A stretch of 64,000 nt of DNA from Syntrophobotulus glycolicus DSM 8271 (lineage in GTDB: Bacteria; Bacillota; Desulfitobacteriia; Desulfitobacteriales; Syntrophobotulaceae): contig NC_015172.1 of NCBI RefSeq assembly GCF_000190635.1, positions 3,224,001-3,288,000 of the forward strand, read 5' to 3'. The notes under the pieces are model-generated. The model was given only the letters and a program-made list of their open reading frames with translations, did not search any database and had not been told where the DNA came from. Below, one piece after another: positions 53,304-64,000 of the stretch. Position 1 is the first letter of the stretch; each line of letters begins with the position of its first letter. The position numbers and the translations under genes were made by a program.

Positions 53304-56138
53304 TCAGCTTTTCCCCTGCTCCAGAGCTTTAACCAAATAATGCCCGGTATGGGACTTCTTATTTCGGGCAATTTCTGTGGGAGTTCCTTCGGCCACGATC
53401 TCCCCTCCCCGGTTGCCGCCTTCCGGACCGAGATCAATGATATAGTCTGCCGTTTTAATCACGTCCAGATTATGCTCAATAACCAAAACTGTATCCCCGG
53501 CTTCTACCAGACGGTGCAATACCAGCAGAAGTTTATCCACATCGGCGATATGCAACCCTGTAGTCGGCTCATCCAGAATATAAATGGTCTTGCCCGTGCT
53601 GCGCCGGGAAAGCTCTGTTGCCAGCTTGATTCTTTGGGCCTCTCCTCCGGAAAGTGTGGTGGCCGGCTGTCCCAGCTTGATATAGCCCAGGCCGACATCA
53701 AAAAGAGTTTGAAGTTTGCGGGCGATTCGGGGAACCGCGCTGAAAAACGCTAAAGCCTCTTCGACGGTCATATCCAAGACTTCCGCAATATTCTTGCCTT
53801 TATAGCGTACTTCTAAGGTTTCACGGTTATATCTCTGGCCCCGGCAGATTTCACAGGGCACATAGACATCCGGTAAGAAATGCATTTCAATCTTGATAAT
53901 GCCGTCCCCCCTGCAAGCTTCACATCTTCCGCCTTTTACATTGAAGCTGAAGCGGCCCTGTTTATATCCCCGTATTTTTGCTTCGGGAACCTGAGAAAAA
54001 AGCTCGCGAATCAAATCAAAAACACCTGTATAGGTTGCCGGATTTGACCTGGGAGTCCTGCCTATTGGCGACTGGTCGATATCAATGACCTTATCAACAT
54101 ATTCCAATCCTTTTATCTGCTCATATTTCCCGGGCTTGATTCTGCTGCTTTGTCCGATCTCATTCATCAATCCTTTATAGATGACTTCATTGACAAGGGA
54201 GCTTTTACCTGACCCCGAGACTCCGGTTACGCAAGTAAACAATCCCACCGGAATTTTAGCTGTTATTCCTTGCAGGTTATTCTCCGCCGCTCCTTTGACT
54301 TCCAGCCATTTGCCATTGGCCGTCCGGCGTTCTTCAGGAACGGCGATTTTTCTTTTGCCGCTAAGATATTGACCGGTTATTGATTCCGGGACTTCCTTGA
54401 TCTCGGCAACCGTTCCCTGGGCAATGATCTTTCCTCCATGAGCGCCGGCTCCTGGTCCGATGTCGATAATGTGGTCGGCTTCCAGCATGGTATCCTCGTC
54501 ATGTTCGACAACCAGGAGGGTATTGCCGAGATCCCTCAGATTTTTCAAGGTAGACAAAAGACGGGCATTATCCCGTTGATGAAGACCTATGCTGGGCTCA
54601 TCCAAAACATACAGTACACCGGTCAAGCTCGACCCGATCTGAGTGGCAAGGCGGATCCTCTGCGCCTCGCCCCCGGACAATGTTCCTGCCGCTCTGCCCA
54701 AGGTCAGGTAATCCAAACCGACATTGACCAAGAAGCCCAGCCTCTCCTTGATTTCTTTTAAGACCTGGCGGGCGATAACCTGTTCTTTTTCGGAGAGCTG
54801 AAGCAATTGGATAAACTCCAGCAGTTCACTGATATTCAAGTCCGTCATTTCCACAATGGAGATTCGTCCGACTTTGACAGCCAGCGCTTCCGGTTTCAGG
54901 CGTTTTCCGGCACAGACCGGACATGGCTTTTCCGTCATATAGCTTTCTATCTCCGAACGGACATAATCTGAGGTGGATTCCTTGTGTCTGCGCTGAAAAT
55001 ATGGAATCAACCCTTCGAAAGGGGCCTTCCAAACCTTTAGCTCATCAAAAATATTGTGATAGGTGAACCTAATGGGGACATCGGAACCATATACCAGAGC
55101 CTGCCACTGTTCTTCCGTAAAATCCTGGACGGGCCGGTCCATGCTGAACCCCAATTTCTCGGCCAGCCCTTCCAACAGAGCGGGATAATAATTCGAGCTT
55201 GATTTTGCCCAGGGTACGATGGCTCCTTCATTAATTGATTTACTGCGGTCCGGTATGATCAAGCCGATATCCGCTTCCAAATTAGCGCCCAGACCGGTAC
55301 AAGCGGGACAAGCTCCATAAGGGCTGTTAAAAGAAAACAGCCTTGGCGAAATCTCTTCCAGAGCAATCCCGCAATCCGGACAGGCAAAATTCTCACTGAA
55401 TAAAAGCTCCTCATGATCGATCACGTCGATAACGACTGTCCCTTCGGCCAGCTTAAGAGCTGTTTCTAAAGAATCCGCCAGACGGGCGGCACTTTCATCC
55501 TTTTTCAGGGAAATCCTGTCAACCACTACCTCAATCGCATGTTTTTTATTCTTTTCCAAGGTTATTTCTTCACTGAGATCACGCATTTCTCCATCAATCC
55601 GCACCCGTACATAACCGTTTTTGCGCGTCTGTTCCAAAAGCTTGGTATGCTCCCCTTTTTTACCCCTGACAACAGGAGACAGAATCTGCATTCTGGTTTT
55701 TTCAGGATAGGTCAGCAGTTGGTCCACCATTTGCTGGATTGTTTGCTGGCTGATCTCCTTGCCGCATTTAGGACAATGAGGATGGCCGATTCTGGCATAA
55801 AGAAGCCTCAGATAATCATAAATTTCCGTCACGGTTCCGACTGTCGAACGGGGATTGCGGGTAGTCGTCTTCTGATCTATGGAAATTGCGGGAGATAACC
55901 CTTCAATATCATCGACATCCGGCTTGTCCATTTGTCCCAAAAACTGACGCGCATAAGCGGAAAGGGATTCCACATATCTTCTTTGCCCTTCGGCATAGAT
56001 GGTGTCAAAAGCAAGAGAGGATTTCCCTGAGCCGGATAAGCCGGTAACAATCACCAGCTTATTGCGGGGAATATCTACATCCATATTTTTTAAATTATGC
56101 ACACGTGCACCGCGCACCTTGATATACTCCTGTGCCAT
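53304..56138 (-). CDS. uvrA: excinuclease ABC subunit A
   Basis: 944 aa. Two ABC ATPase halves: Walker [17 protein letters not shown] and [14 protein letters not shown], signatures [16 protein letters not shown] and [16 protein letters not shown], and Walker [14 protein letters not shown] and [12 protein letters not shown]. Two zinc sites are [13 protein letters not shown] and [14 protein letters not shown]. UvrA scans DNA for damage in nucleotide excision repair. The start at 56138 follows GCGGAGG. It directly follows uvrB by 96 bp. Confidence 0.98.
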   Translation of the reverse strand: MAQEYIKVRGARVHNLKNMDVDIPRNKLVIVTGLSGSGKSSLAFDTIYAEGQRRYVESLSAYARQFLGQMDKPDVDDIEGLSPAISIDQKTTTRNPRSTVGTVTEIYDYLRLLYARIGHPHCPKCGKEISQQTIQQMVDQLLTYPEKTRMQILSPVVRGKKGEHTKLLEQTRKNGYVRVRIDGEMRDLSEEITLEKNKKHAIEVVVDRISLKKDESAARLADSLETALKLAEGTVVIDVIDHEELLFSENFACPDCGIALEEISPRLFSFNSPYGACPACTGLGANLEADIGLIIPDRSKSINEGAIVPWAKSSSNYYPALLEGLAEKLGFSMDRPVQDFTEEQWQALVYGSDVPIRFTYHNIFDELKVWKAPFEGLIPYFQRRHKESTSDYVRSEIESYMTEKPCPVCAGKRLKPEALAVKVGRISIVEMTDLNISELLEFIQLLQLSEKEQVIARQVLKEIKERLGFLVNVGLDYLTLGRAAGTLSGGEAQRIRLATQIGSSLTGVLYVLDEPSIGLHQRDNARLLSTLKNLRDLGNTLLVVEHDEDTMLEADHIIDIGPGAGAHGGKIIAQGTVAEIKEVPESITGQYLSGKRKIAVPEERRTANGKWLEVKGAAENNLQGITAKIPVGLFTCVTGVSGSGKSSLVNEVIYKGLMNEIGQSSRIKPGKYEQIKGLEYVDKVIDIDQSPIGRTPRSNPATYTGVFDLIRELFSQVPEAKIRGYKQGRFSFNVKGGRCEACRGDGIIKIEMHFLPDVYVPCEICRGQRYNRETLEVRYKGKNIAEVLDMTVEEALAFFSAVPRIARKLQTLFDVGLGYIKLGQPATTLSGGEAQRIKLATELSRRSTGKTIYILDEPTTGLHIADVDKLLLVLHRLVEAGDTVLVIEHNLDVIKTADYIIDLGPEGGNRGGEIVAEGTPTEIARNKKSHTGHYLVKALEQGKS

Positions 56139-56234
56139 AAAACCTCCGCTCAAACATTTAATATTTATATTTATTCTAATTATAGAATAAACCATTTCAT
56201 TTGTCCCATTTTTGCGCTTGGGATTATCCGGATA

Positions 56235-58295
56235 TTATTTTCGGCGCCTTCCCTTATGGCCATAGACTGGACCAGGATTCCCTGCCGCCTTGCCGCCTTT
56301 AGACGAGGATAAGGCTTTTCTGCGTCCCTTGGCTGTTTCACCCTTTAATTCAATGATCGCATCCCGCAGCTCCGCAGCCCGTTCAAAATCCAGGTCTTTC
56401 GCTGCTTTATACATCTCCGCTTCAAATGCTTGAATCAGTTTTTGCCGTTCTTCAGGAGAAACTTCCCCTGTTTTTCCGTACCCGGCTTCTTTTTCGGCCG
56501 CCCTCGTGGCTTCCGGAACCTCGTAGATTTGCTTACGGATGGTTTGCGGTGTGATCACATTTCTGACGTTGTATTCATTTTGAATTTTCCGTCTGCGATT
56601 CGTCTCCTCAATAGCAATTTTCATCGATCTTGTTAGCTTATCCGCATACATGATTACTTTACCGTTTGCGTTACGGGCCGCCCTTCCTATGGTCTGGATC
56701 AATGAGCTTTCCGAACGCAAAAAACCTTCCTTGTCCGCATCGAGAATAGCGACTAAAGACACCTCAGGCAAATCCAGACCTTCCCTGAGAAGATTGATTC
56801 CGACAATGATGTCGATTTCACCCAATCTCAATTCCCGCAGAATCTCCATTCGCTCTAAAGCGGATATATCGGAATGGAGGTATCTGACCTTCATGTTCAG
56901 CTGTTTAAGATAGTTCGTCAGCTCCTCCGACATTCTTTTTGTCAGGGTAGTGACGAGTATTCGTTCATCCCGGTCTATGCGCAGCCGGATTTCCCCGATC
57001 AAATCATCGATCTGTCCTTTAATCGGACGAACATCCACTTCGGGGTCCAATAATCCGGTTGGTCTGATGATCTGTTCAACCGAAACCGGACTATGCTCCA
57101 ACTCGTAAGGCCCGGGAGTGGCACTTACATATATCCTTAAGGGGGTATACTGTTCGAACTCGTTAAAGCGCAAGGGCCTGTTATCCAGTGCTGAAGGCAG
57201 CCTGAAGCCGTAGTCGACAAGCGTTTCTTTACGGGAACGGTCACCTTCGTACATCCCTCTGATCTGGGGCAGAGTCCGGTGAGATTCATCGACAAACAGC
57301 AGGAAGTCTTTAGGAAAGAAATGCAACAGTGTGTAAGGCGTCTCTCCAGGCTCCCGAAAGGTCAAATGACGGGAATAGTTTTCAATTCCGTTACAAAAAC
57401 CCAGCTCCCGTAACATCTCCACATCATAACGGGTTCTCTGTTCCAGTCTCTGTGCTTCGACCAGCTTTTCCCTCCCTCTTAAGACCTGAAGTCTTTCCTC
57501 CAGTTCAATTTCAATATTGCCTACAGCCTTGAGAAGTTTTTCCCGCTCTGTGACATAGTGGGAATTGGGGAAAATGGAGACATGTCTTCTTTCTCCCAGG
57601 ATTTCTCCTGTTAACACATTAACCTCATAAATGTGCTCTATCTCATCTCCGAACAGTTCTACTCTAATTGCTTTTTCACTTGATGAGGCCGGACAGATTT
57701 CCACAATATCTCCACGGACCCTGAATGTTCCCCGGGCAAAGGCGATATCGTTACGGTCGTATTGGATCTCGACCAGCTTTCGTAAAATCTTATTGCGGTC
57801 AATCTCCTGATTTTGTCTCAAAGAGAGGACCATATCCCGGTACTCGTCCGGGGAACCCATGCCGTAGATACAGGATACGCTGGCGACAACAATGACATCC
57901 CGTCTTTCAAACAGGGCGGCTGTCGCTGAGTGCCGAAGCTTTTCGATTTCCTCGTTAATGGAGGCATCCTTTTCAATATAAGTATCACTGAACGCGACGT
58001 AGGCTTCCGGCTGATAATAATCATAATAACTGACAAAATATTCAACTGCATTTTCCGGGAAAAATTCTTTGAACTCACAGTAGAGCTGGGCAGCCAAAGT
58101 CTTATTATGAGCCAAAACCAAGGCAGGTTTATTCGCCCCGGCAATGATATTGGCCATGGTAAAGGTCTTGCCGGAACCGGTAACGCCAAGCAAGGTTTGG
58201 TGCTTTTTTCCCTTTAAAACTCCGGCGGTCAGCTTGTCCACCGCTTGCGGCTGATCTCCTTCCAAACGATAGGGGGCATGCAGGTTAAAATCCAT
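56235..58295 (-). CDS. uvrB: excinuclease ABC subunit B
   Basis: 686 aa. Helicase motifs: [16 protein letters not shown] (I), the beta-hairpin with [25 protein letters not shown] (II), and [20 protein letters not shown] (VI). A C-terminal UVR helix pair ([20 protein letters not shown]) binds UvrC, and a Lys/Arg tail follows. The start at 58295 reads [19 protein letters not shown]. UvrB verifies lesions and loads UvrC. Confidence 0.98.
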   Translation of the reverse strand: MDFNLHAPYRLEGDQPQAVDKLTAGVLKGKKHQTLLGVTGSGKTFTMANIIAGANKPALVLAHNKTLAAQLYCEFKEFFPENAVEYFVSYYDYYQPEAYVAFSDTYIEKDASINEEIEKLRHSATAALFERRDVIVVASVSCIYGMGSPDEYRDMVLSLRQNQEIDRNKILRKLVEIQYDRNDIAFARGTFRVRGDIVEICPASSSEKAIRVELFGDEIEHIYEVNVLTGEILGERRHVSIFPNSHYVTEREKLLKAVGNIEIELEERLQVLRGREKLVEAQRLEQRTRYDVEMLRELGFCNGIENYSRHLTFREPGETPYTLLHFFPKDFLLFVDESHRTLPQIRGMYEGDRSRKETLVDYGFRLPSALDNRPLRFNEFEQYTPLRIYVSATPGPYELEHSPVSVEQIIRPTGLLDPEVDVRPIKGQIDDLIGEIRLRIDRDERILVTTLTKRMSEELTNYLKQLNMKVRYLHSDISALERMEILRELRLGEIDIIVGINLLREGLDLPEVSLVAILDADKEGFLRSESSLIQTIGRAARNANGKVIMYADKLTRSMKIAIEETNRRRKIQNEYNVRNVITPQTIRKQIYEVPEATRAAEKEAGYGKTGEVSPEERQKLIQAFEAEMYKAAKDLDFERAAELRDAIIELKGETAKGRRKALSSSKGGKAAGNPGPVYGHKGRRRK

Positions 58296-58509
58296 CTCAG
58301 TCACTCTTTCCCACAAAAATACTCGATAGTTAATTATATCATTTAACCTGAATGAAAGCATTTTTAGGAGCACTCATCTCACAGGATATCTCGTCATTGC
58401 TCTTAAAACCAGCTTTTATAATCGCTTTTGATTTCTTATCCCGAAATAAAATTTTACTCATCTTGATCTGAGCCGTTTCTCCGCATGCGGATAGAACCTT
58501 TAAAACAAA

Positions 58510-59526
58510 TTATATTAGCTGTGCCAGGATACTATTTAGAATGTCCGTGCGTAATTTATCCATGCCCTCAAAATTAGCACATTTGTTCATCAGATTTTTC
58601 AGTTCTATTCTCTTTTTTCGGTAAGCTTCCAGTGTTTTGACGATTTCCCGGCCGTGTTCATCTGTCAGGCCCTGTTCTTCCAGCCCATTCGGATCTCCTC
58701 TCCAGATAGCGAGATTTTTCTCCGGAAATACGATGCCGATTAAAGAGTCTGTGAACAAGGGATGGACAACAATATCTGCCGCCTGCCCCATGCTCCTGGT
58801 CTCCTTGAAAATATCTCCCAGTATTCTGTTTGGATCTTCCGTTTCCAGGCAAATGCAGTCATATTGTTTTAAATATCTGGGGGCGAGATTCAGCCAACCC
58901 TCAATCTGTAAAGCATGCAGAAATAAAAACGAAATCGCTTCTTTCTTGATTGCCAAGAGAATTCTCTCCAGTTCTCCTGTCTGCCCCGCCTTATTGACAG
59001 TGCTTTCGGACATCCCTTCTCTTGTAATTGCTTTGTTGAAAATATGCTCCAACTTAAAGTCCTTGCTTATTGTTTCATCTTTATACTCTATACTCAATTG
59101 ATATAATAATTTTGTTTCCAGAGCCTCAAGCTCAAATTCGATTTTTGCAATTTCATTTTTATATTTGCCCGCTTTGATCCGGTCGCAGAAGCGATTCGTA
59201 TCGATAAGCCGGACATCCCCTTCGGCGAAATTGATGTCATCAGTAGCAAATTCTTTTACATCAAGCAGACAAATTTGTTGTTTGGGCAGCAGAAATCCTG
59301 CAACTGAATCCGGGTCCCTGATGGATCGAATATAATCCAAGTCATAACCCCTGTCCAGAAGCTGAATTCCTATCAGCTTGATCATCGTCGATTTTCCTGT
59401 TCCCGGTCCTCCTTGAAGCAAATATGTATGTTTTCTTTTTGCCAAAAGCTTTGGCAGTAATGAAATATATCCATTAGGGGTAAAAGCCTCAATAAAATAA
59501 TGGCGAACGCCAACCATATTTCCCAC
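58510..59526 (-). CDS. P-loop ATPase, PRK06851-like
   Basis: 338 aa. One clear Walker A (LLQGGPGTGKSTMIKLI) lies near residue 40. After a helical insert with several Lys/Glu-rich coiled segments, the C-terminal part resembles a second, degenerate half (CICLETEDPNRILG, IGIVFPEKNLAIWRG). Family members are described only as ATPases. The GTG at 59526 is chosen because GGAGGAAG lies upstream; a longer frame to 59592 would run through the ctpA terminator. It lies between ctpA and uvrB. Confidence 0.75.
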   Translation of the reverse strand: MGNMVGVRHYFIEAFTPNGYISLLPKLLAKRKHTYLLQGGPGTGKSTMIKLIGIQLLDRGYDLDYIRSIRDPDSVAGFLLPKQQICLLDVKEFATDDINFAEGDVRLIDTNRFCDRIKAGKYKNEIAKIEFELEALETKLLYQLSIEYKDETISKDFKLEHIFNKAITREGMSESTVNKAGQTGELERILLAIKKEAISFLFLHALQIEGWLNLAPRYLKQYDCICLETEDPNRILGDIFKETRSMGQAADIVVHPLFTDSLIGIVFPEKNLAIWRGDPNGLEEQGLTDEHGREIVKTLEAYRKKRIELKNLMNKCANFEGMDKLRTDILNSILAQLI

Positions 59527-59573
59527 TTTTGATCTTCCTCCAGTCCACTTCTGTTTATTTATTTTATGCATAA

Positions 59574-59598
59574 CAAAAAGCCGGGGATACACCCCGGC
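59574..59598 (-). terminator. terminator after ctpA
   Basis: GCCGGGG-TGTAT-CCCCGGC followed by TTTTTG on the minus strand, about 20 bp after the ctpA stop. It also argues for a downstream start of the next gene. Confidence 0.9.
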
Positions 59599-59617
59599 AG
59601 ATTATCTTGCCATTATT

Positions 59618-60811
59618 TTATGATTTCATTTTTGATCTTATGACTTCTGCCGCTTTTTGCAGCTGGGTATCAAGCTTATTGTCCGAAGGCAGAATAGTCG
59701 GCTTTTCTCCTTCTTTAAGCTGGACAGCAATATCTGGCTCAATGCCGATCTTATGAATATCGTTCTTGTTGGGCGTAAGGTACTTATCGGTCGTCAGCTT
59801 GACACTGGTCATACTATCAAGTTGAAAGACCGTCTGGACTACTCCTTTGCCATAAGTTTTTTGCCCGATCAAGGTACCGGTCCCATAATCCTTGACAGCG
59901 CCGGAGACAATTTCCGATGCTGAAGCAGTGTACTCATTCGTCAGAACAACAAAAGGAAGGTTCAAGTACTGGGCAGTCGATTGCTTAGTTTCGGTTTTGC
60001 CTTGATTATCCACGATATGAACGATGGGACCTTGGGGAACCAGCATGCTCGCTACCTTCACTGCCGCATTGACTTCACCGCCATAATTATAACGCAAATC
60101 AATAATCAGGCCCTGACAATTCTTAGCAAGTAATTCCTTGACCACCTTTTCAAACTCATCTCCGGTCTGGGCGGAAAAGCTCGCTATATTGATTAAGCCT
60201 ATTCCTGAAGATCCCGGCAGGATCTCCCCCTCTACTGTAGGCACATCAATATATTCTCTTGTCATGGTGACATTAAACTCACTGTTTGTTTTTGGCCTTA
60301 CAACACCAACTGTCACCTGGGTTCCGGGTTCCCCGCGCAAGATGGCAATTGCCTGGTCCTGACTGATGGCGGATACTTCCGTACTATCAATTTTGTAGAT
60401 AATATCCCCTGCTTCCAGTCCTGCTTTTTCAGCGGGGGAATTTTTGACGGCCCGCATAATCACCAGCTTTTGCGGATCAGCAGTGCTGATATGGACCCCT
60501 ACTCCGCCTATCCTGCCTTGAATAGAATTCATCAGGATAGTATTTTCTTCTTCATTTTGAAAGGAACTATACGGATCAAGGGAACTCAGCATTCCTTTGA
60601 TTGCCCCGTCTACAAGCTCTTCTCCGCTCGCTCCGTTCAGATACTGTGTCTCAATCAAATGAACCACGGCAACAAGCCGGCCCAAGTGTTTATAGTTGGT
60701 CATCGCCAACCCGGCTACAGCCAGAACGATAACCAGACACAAGATGAGGCCGACTACAGCGGCCTGTTTGAATGCTCTCAGCCATTTTGTTTTATCAGAC
60801 AAATTATCCAC
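59618..60811 (-). CDS. ctpA: S41 family carboxy-terminal processing protease
   Basis: 397 aa. An N-terminal membrane helix (~residues 16-37), a PDZ domain (GVHISTADPQKLVIMRAVKNSPAEKAGLEAGD), and the S41 catalytic domain with the Ser in YTASASEIVSG and the Lys in GQKTYGKGVVQ. It cuts proteins from the C-terminus outside the membrane; CtpB in Bacillus acts in sporulation signalling. It follows the M23 protein by 45 bp and belongs to the ftsEX-M23-ctpA unit. Confidence 0.97.
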   Translation of the reverse strand: MDNLSDKTKWLRAFKQAAVVGLILCLVIVLAVAGLAMTNYKHLGRLVAVVHLIETQYLNGASGEELVDGAIKGMLSSLDPYSSFQNEEENTILMNSIQGRIGGVGVHISTADPQKLVIMRAVKNSPAEKAGLEAGDIIYKIDSTEVSAISQDQAIAILRGEPGTQVTVGVVRPKTNSEFNVTMTREYIDVPTVEGEILPGSSGIGLINIASFSAQTGDEFEKVVKELLAKNCQGLIIDLRYNYGGEVNAAVKVASMLVPQGPIVHIVDNQGKTETKQSTAQYLNLPFVVLTNEYTASASEIVSGAVKDYGTGTLIGQKTYGKGVVQTVFQLDSMTSVKLTTDKYLTPNKNDIHKIGIEPDIAVQLKEGEKPTILPSDNKLDTQLQKAAEVIRSKMKS

Positions 60812-60856
60812 CTGCCAAATTGTTGATCCTTCTTAAGGCTATTATATGCTTGTATT

Positions 60857-61993
60857 CTATTGGAAATACCCCAATGGATTAACTGGATTTCCATTTTGTC
60901 TGATTTCAAAATGGAGATGCGGTCCTGTGCTCCATCCTGTGGAACCGACATAGCCTATCGTCTGTCCGGGTGAGACTGCGGCACCATTGGCAATGGCAAT
61001 TGAAGACATGTGCCCGTATAATGAGGAGAGTCCATTACCATGATTAATAATCACCGCATTACCGTATGCGCCGTACCATCCGGCAAAAATCACCTCTCCG
61101 GTGCCGGCAGAGACGATCTTGGCCGACGCCGGTGCGCCAATATCACAACCGGTATGCAGTTTGTTTTGGCCTGTAATCGGATGGGTCCGATATCCGAACG
61201 GACTTGTGATATACCAATATCCCGGTGTGGGCCAAGTCGATATGCTGCCCTTGACTCCGGGATTATCTTTTTGGAGCTGACGGATCTTTGCTCCCAGAGC
61301 CTGGGAATCCGCCTCCAATTTTTCTATCTGTGTAATCAGATCGTCCTGTTGCTTTTTATTCATTGCCAAGGCTGTTTCCTGTTTGCCTTTACGGTCGCTT
61401 AAATACGTTTTAGCATTTTCAGCTTCAGATTTAAGCTTCTCTGTTTCCGCTAACTTTACCGTAAGCTCAGCTTTTTTATCCTTTAACTCCTCTTGCTGTC
61501 CTCGTATCCCGCCGAGAATATTTTGATCATTTTCGACCAGGCAGCCCAAATATTCTACTCTGGAAATAAAATCTGAAATGCTCGTTGAATTGAATATGAC
61601 TTCCAAATAGTTTACCTGTCCATTTTCATAGATGGCCCGTACTCTCTTCTGCAATGTGACCTGTCTTTGCTCCAGCTCCTCTGTCTTCTTTTCGACATCT
61701 TGCTGGACGACAGCAACATTTTTTTGAGCCAGTTTATATGCATTTTCTTTTGCGGTTAAATCCTTCTCCGCCTGAGAAATCTGAGATTTTAGAGTGTCAA
61801 TTGTCTTCTCCATCTTTTCCGCGCCATTAGTAAGGGTATTCAACTGAGACTGAACCGTATTTTGTTTTTGACTGAGTTCCTGCTGCTGCTGCAGAAAATC
61901 ATCCAATTCGTCGGCACATACAGGTAAAACAGGGGCCGCGAAAACAAACAGACTGATCACCAAGGCTATTCTGCCTTTTTTATGTAAAAACAT
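60857..61993 (-). CDS. murein hydrolase/activator with coiled coil and M23 domain
   Basis: 378 aa. A signal peptide (~residues 1-27) is followed by long coiled coils to ~residue 240 (QQELSQKQNTVQSQLN... and KIRQLQKDN). The C-terminal LytM/M23 domain keeps the zinc ligands: HTGCDIGAP (H-x3-D) and GPHLHFEIR (HLH). Unlike E. coli EnvC, it appears catalytically competent. It is probably the hydrolase controlled by the adjacent FtsEX complex, as with PcsB or CwlO in other Firmicutes. Confidence 0.94.
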   Translation of the reverse strand: MFLHKKGRIALVISLFVFAAPVLPVCADELDDFLQQQQELSQKQNTVQSQLNTLTNGAEKMEKTIDTLKSQISQAEKDLTAKENAYKLAQKNVAVVQQDVEKKTEELEQRQVTLQKRVRAIYENGQVNYLEVIFNSTSISDFISRVEYLGCLVENDQNILGGIRGQQEELKDKKAELTVKLAETEKLKSEAENAKTYLSDRKGKQETALAMNKKQQDDLITQIEKLEADSQALGAKIRQLQKDNPGVKGSISTWPTPGYWYITSPFGYRTHPITGQNKLHTGCDIGAPASAKIVSAGTGEVIFAGWYGAYGNAVIINHGNGLSSLYGHMSSIAIANGAAVSPGQTIGYVGSTGWSTGPHLHFEIRQNGNPVNPLGYFQ

Positions 61994-62074
61994 CTTCTCA
62001 CCTCTCTAAACCATTTCTGAGACTTATTTATCATCATCTTTACTTTGCTCAATCTTTAGTTTCGGTCACTTTTT

Positions 62075-62959
62075 CTAGAAATTCAGGAATTTTCTCATAG
62101 AAATCGCTGTTCCCAAAACGCCCAGGGTAATGCCGATTAAGAGCATGGCGCCTAAAACACCGAAAACGAATAAAGCATCGGATACAATTGGGACAAAGGT
62201 CAGTGTGGTAATGATATAATCCATCAGTCCGGAGTATGTCACTCCCACAATAATGATCGCAAAGACTGCTCCCAGAAAGCCCATAAACACGCCCTCCACA
62301 AAGAACGGCCACCTGATAAACGCATTACTTGCCCCGACCAGCCGCATGATACGGATTTCCTTTTCCCTGGAATAGACATTGGTTTTAATGTTTAATGAAA
62401 TCAAAATCAGAGAAGCGCCGGCAAAAGCAATAACAACCCCGATCCCGATCATGCGGAGCCAATCTGTAAACTTCAGGAGGTCTTCCAGAATCCCCTCTCC
62501 ATACCGGACTTTTTCGACTCCCTGAATTCCGGATATGGAATTTGCAATGTCCTTCACAAGATGGGCATCGGAAGATACGATCGAAAATTTATCCGGTAAG
62601 GGGTTTACTCCCCCCATATCCTCCACCAAAGATTCCGAACCCATAGAATTTTGAAAGTCAGGCAGCGCCTGCTCTTTCGTAATCAATGTCACTGTCGCGA
62701 CTCCGTTTAACCGTTCAATCCGTCCCCGGATTTCCTCAATTTGCTCCGGTGTGCTGTTGTCCTCTATAAAAACTGCTATTTCCACCTGAGATTCAAAATT
62801 TTTGGCGATATTTGAGGTGTTGGCCAAAAAAATAAAAGAGAACCCCAGCAGAACCAGTGCTATTGTCAACGTGAGAATGGAAGCAACGGTTAACCATATA
62901 TTCCGTTTCAGGGATAATAAGGCTTGTTGGATGATATAACCAGCTGAATTAACTGCCAA
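62075..62959 (-). CDS. ftsX: cell-division protein FtsX
   Basis: 294 aa with four membrane helices. A short N-terminal cytoplasmic part, one helix (IWLTVASILTLTIALVLLGFSFIFLA), a large extracellular loop (~residues 45-165) that contacts the murein hydrolase, and three C-terminal helices. The start is a TTG at 62959 behind AGGAGG that lies inside the end of ftsE; the two coding regions overlap by 11 bp. Together with FtsE it forms the ABC-type signal device for wall hydrolysis. Confidence 0.95.
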   Translation of the reverse strand: MAVNSAGYIIQQALLSLKRNIWLTVASILTLTIALVLLGFSFIFLANTSNIAKNFESQVEIAVFIEDNSTPEQIEEIRGRIERLNGVATVTLITKEQALPDFQNSMGSESLVEDMGGVNPLPDKFSIVSSDAHLVKDIANSISGIQGVEKVRYGEGILEDLLKFTDWLRMIGIGVVIAFAGASLILISLNIKTNVYSREKEIRIMRLVGASNAFIRWPFFVEGVFMGFLGAVFAIIIVGVTYSGLMDYIITTLTFVPIVSDALFVFGVLGAMLLIGITLGVLGTAISMRKFLNF

Positions 62960-63635
62960 AGTAGGGTACCTCCTCAGCAATGTCTTCGGCTACTGTACTG
63001 CCTTCGATTTTGATTACCCTTTTTTTCATTTGTTCAACAATGTGCAAGGCATGGGTGGCCATCACAACAGTTGTTCCGAGCTTATTGACTTGAGTGAGGA
63101 GATCCATAATCCCCCATGCCGTATCCTGGTCCAGATTCCCCGTCGGTTCATCAGCAACCAGAAGCTGAGGTTTGTTAATAATGGCCCTGGCTACACAAAC
63201 CCTTTGCTGTTCTCCGCCAGAAAGCTCATTGGGGAATACATTGCCTTTTTTACTCAACCCAACCAGCTCCAGCATATTGGCAGTATTATTTCTGATCTCG
63301 CGCGACGACTTCCCAATAACTCTCTGCGCAAAGGCGATGTTTTCAAAAACCGTCTTATTGGGCAGCAGCTTAAAATCCTGAAACACTACCCCGATTTTGC
63401 GCCTGAACATGGGAATATCCTTGGATTTGAGCCTGACGAGATTGACATTGTTTATGATGACCTGTCCGCGGGTTGCAAATTCTTCCCTATACAACAGTTT
63501 GACTAAAGTAGACTTTCCCGCTCCACTCTGCCCAACCAAAAAAACAAATTCCCCTTTTTCAATGTTCAGGTTGACATTAACCAAAGCCTTCGCGCCATTT
63601 GCATATATTTTGGAAACATTCCTAAGCTTGATCAT
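62949..63635 (-). CDS. ftsE: cell-division ATP-binding protein FtsE
   Basis: 228 aa. Walker A GQSGAGKSTLVKLLY, Q-loop VVFQDFKLLPNKTVFENIAFA, signature LSGGEQQRVCVARAI, Walker B LLVADEPTGNLD, and the H-loop ATHA. AAGGAGGAC precedes the ATG. First gene of ftsE-ftsX-M23-ctpA. Confidence 0.97.
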   Translation of the reverse strand: MIKLRNVSKIYANGAKALVNVNLNIEKGEFVFLVGQSGAGKSTLVKLLYREEFATRGQVIINNVNLVRLKSKDIPMFRRKIGVVFQDFKLLPNKTVFENIAFAQRVIGKSSREIRNNTANMLELVGLSKKGNVFPNELSGGEQQRVCVARAIINKPQLLVADEPTGNLDQDTAWGIMDLLTQVNKLGTTVVMATHALHIVEQMKKRVIKIEGSTVAEDIAEEVPYFGS

Positions 63636-63780
63636 TTTGTCCTCCTTGAAACCGGCAAAAGCACCACATTAAAATCTACTTTAAAATTTCCTCAATCTAT
63701 ATTTATTTCGACACTATACCACATTCTCCTGTCAATTCCCTTTGGAAATTTTTTTCGGCCAAAAAATCAGGTTATGTCCG

Positions 63781-64000
63781 CTAACCCTTTCTTGTTCGTA
63801 CTTCCTTAACCGCTTTGATGATGGCCTCTTTTGTCAGGTTGTATTTGATTAAAAGTTCCTCCGGTTTTCCTGACTCCCCAAAAGTATCTTTCAGTCCCAC
63901 TCTTTGTATCGGCACCGGGCAGTTTTCACCCAAAACTTCGGCAACCGCGCTTCCCAGCCCGCCAATAATATTATGCTCTTCAGCCGTGACTACCGCCCCG
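63781..64000 (-). CDS. transketolase C-terminal subunit, 3' end only (cut by window edge)
   Basis: The last ~72 codons read [23 protein letters not shown], then [21 protein letters not shown] and a Lys/Arg-rich end. This matches the C-terminal domain of transketolase family proteins (the split-subunit or DXS-like type); the His in TAEEH is a known marker of the domain. The start lies beyond the window. It is about 145 bp upstream of ftsE on the same strand. Confidence 0.88.
   Translation of the reverse strand, partial: GAVVTAEEHNIIGGLGSAVAEVLGENCPVPIQRVGLKDTFGESGKPEELLIKYNLTKEAIIKAVKEVRTRKG

Noticed and set aside
59527-59592. Longer N-terminus for the P-loop ATPase
   Set aside because: The extension would run through the ctpA terminator hairpin, and the GTG at 59526 has a GGAGG site upstream.

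Overview
The window looks like chromosomal DNA of a spore-former-type Clostridia, most like the Peptococcaceae/Desulfitobacteriaceae (Desulfitobacterium, Dehalobacter and relatives). The reasons are the blocks rapZ-yvcK-whiA, pgk-tpiA-gpmI-eno-secG, smpB-ssrA and ftsE-ftsX-M23-ctpA-uvrB-uvrA, a K+-dependent-type membrane pyrophosphatase, a long-form HflX, rubrerythrin, citrate lyase and many GTG/TTG starts behind strong Shine-Dalgarno sites. The genus is an inference; nothing in the window fixes it. Most genes lie on the minus strand.

1-10.5 kb is a varied region. It holds the end of an alpha/beta hydrolase, an HD-GYP phosphodiesterase behind a cyclic-di-GMP-I riboswitch and terminator, a small HTH/membrane-protein pair with a palindromic operator, a RidA homologue, a WYL regulator, an MFS transporter and an HD protein. 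Next comes a terC-uspA-dedA group whose leader is a clear yybP-ykoY (Mn2+) riboswitch, then a secreted protein built from a near-identical 588-bp tandem duplication.

10.6-13.9 kb is an accessory patch: a decapitated methyltransferase, a GC-rich hairpin block, an IS5-type transposase remnant, an HNH protein, an IS630-type remnant and an MNT/HepT toxin-antitoxin pair. It ends at the 3' end of the tmRNA gene (14.0-14.4 kb), a common integration site.

14-34.6 kb is core: ssrA, smpB, an esterase, hppA, secG, the lower glycolytic genes without gapA, a Na/Pi-cotransporter homologue, whiA-yvcK-rapZ, an orphan solute-binding lipoprotein, a B12-type radical SAM protein and a HAD phosphatase.

34.8-53 kb is mixed. 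It includes a triple peptidoglycan-binding-repeat protein, rubrerythrin with a PerR-like box, and an HflX whose N-terminal extension carries a complete JAMM metalloprotease signature. It continues with speD, GNAT, Nudix, citDEF behind a long leader with a terminator hairpin, a zinc-ribbon protein, uppP, map, a short PII-like protein next to an ArsB/NhaD-type transporter, CarD, rsgA and carbonic anhydrase. 53-64 kb is uvrA, uvrB, a P-loop ATPase, ctpA, an M23 murein hydrolase, ftsX, ftsE and the end of a transketolase subunit.

The points most worth a second look are the JAMM-HflX fusion, the citDEF leader, the two riboswitches, the PII-like/transporter pair, the tandem-duplicated surface protein and the mosaic patch beside ssrA. 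No rRNA, tRNA or CRISPR array was seen.
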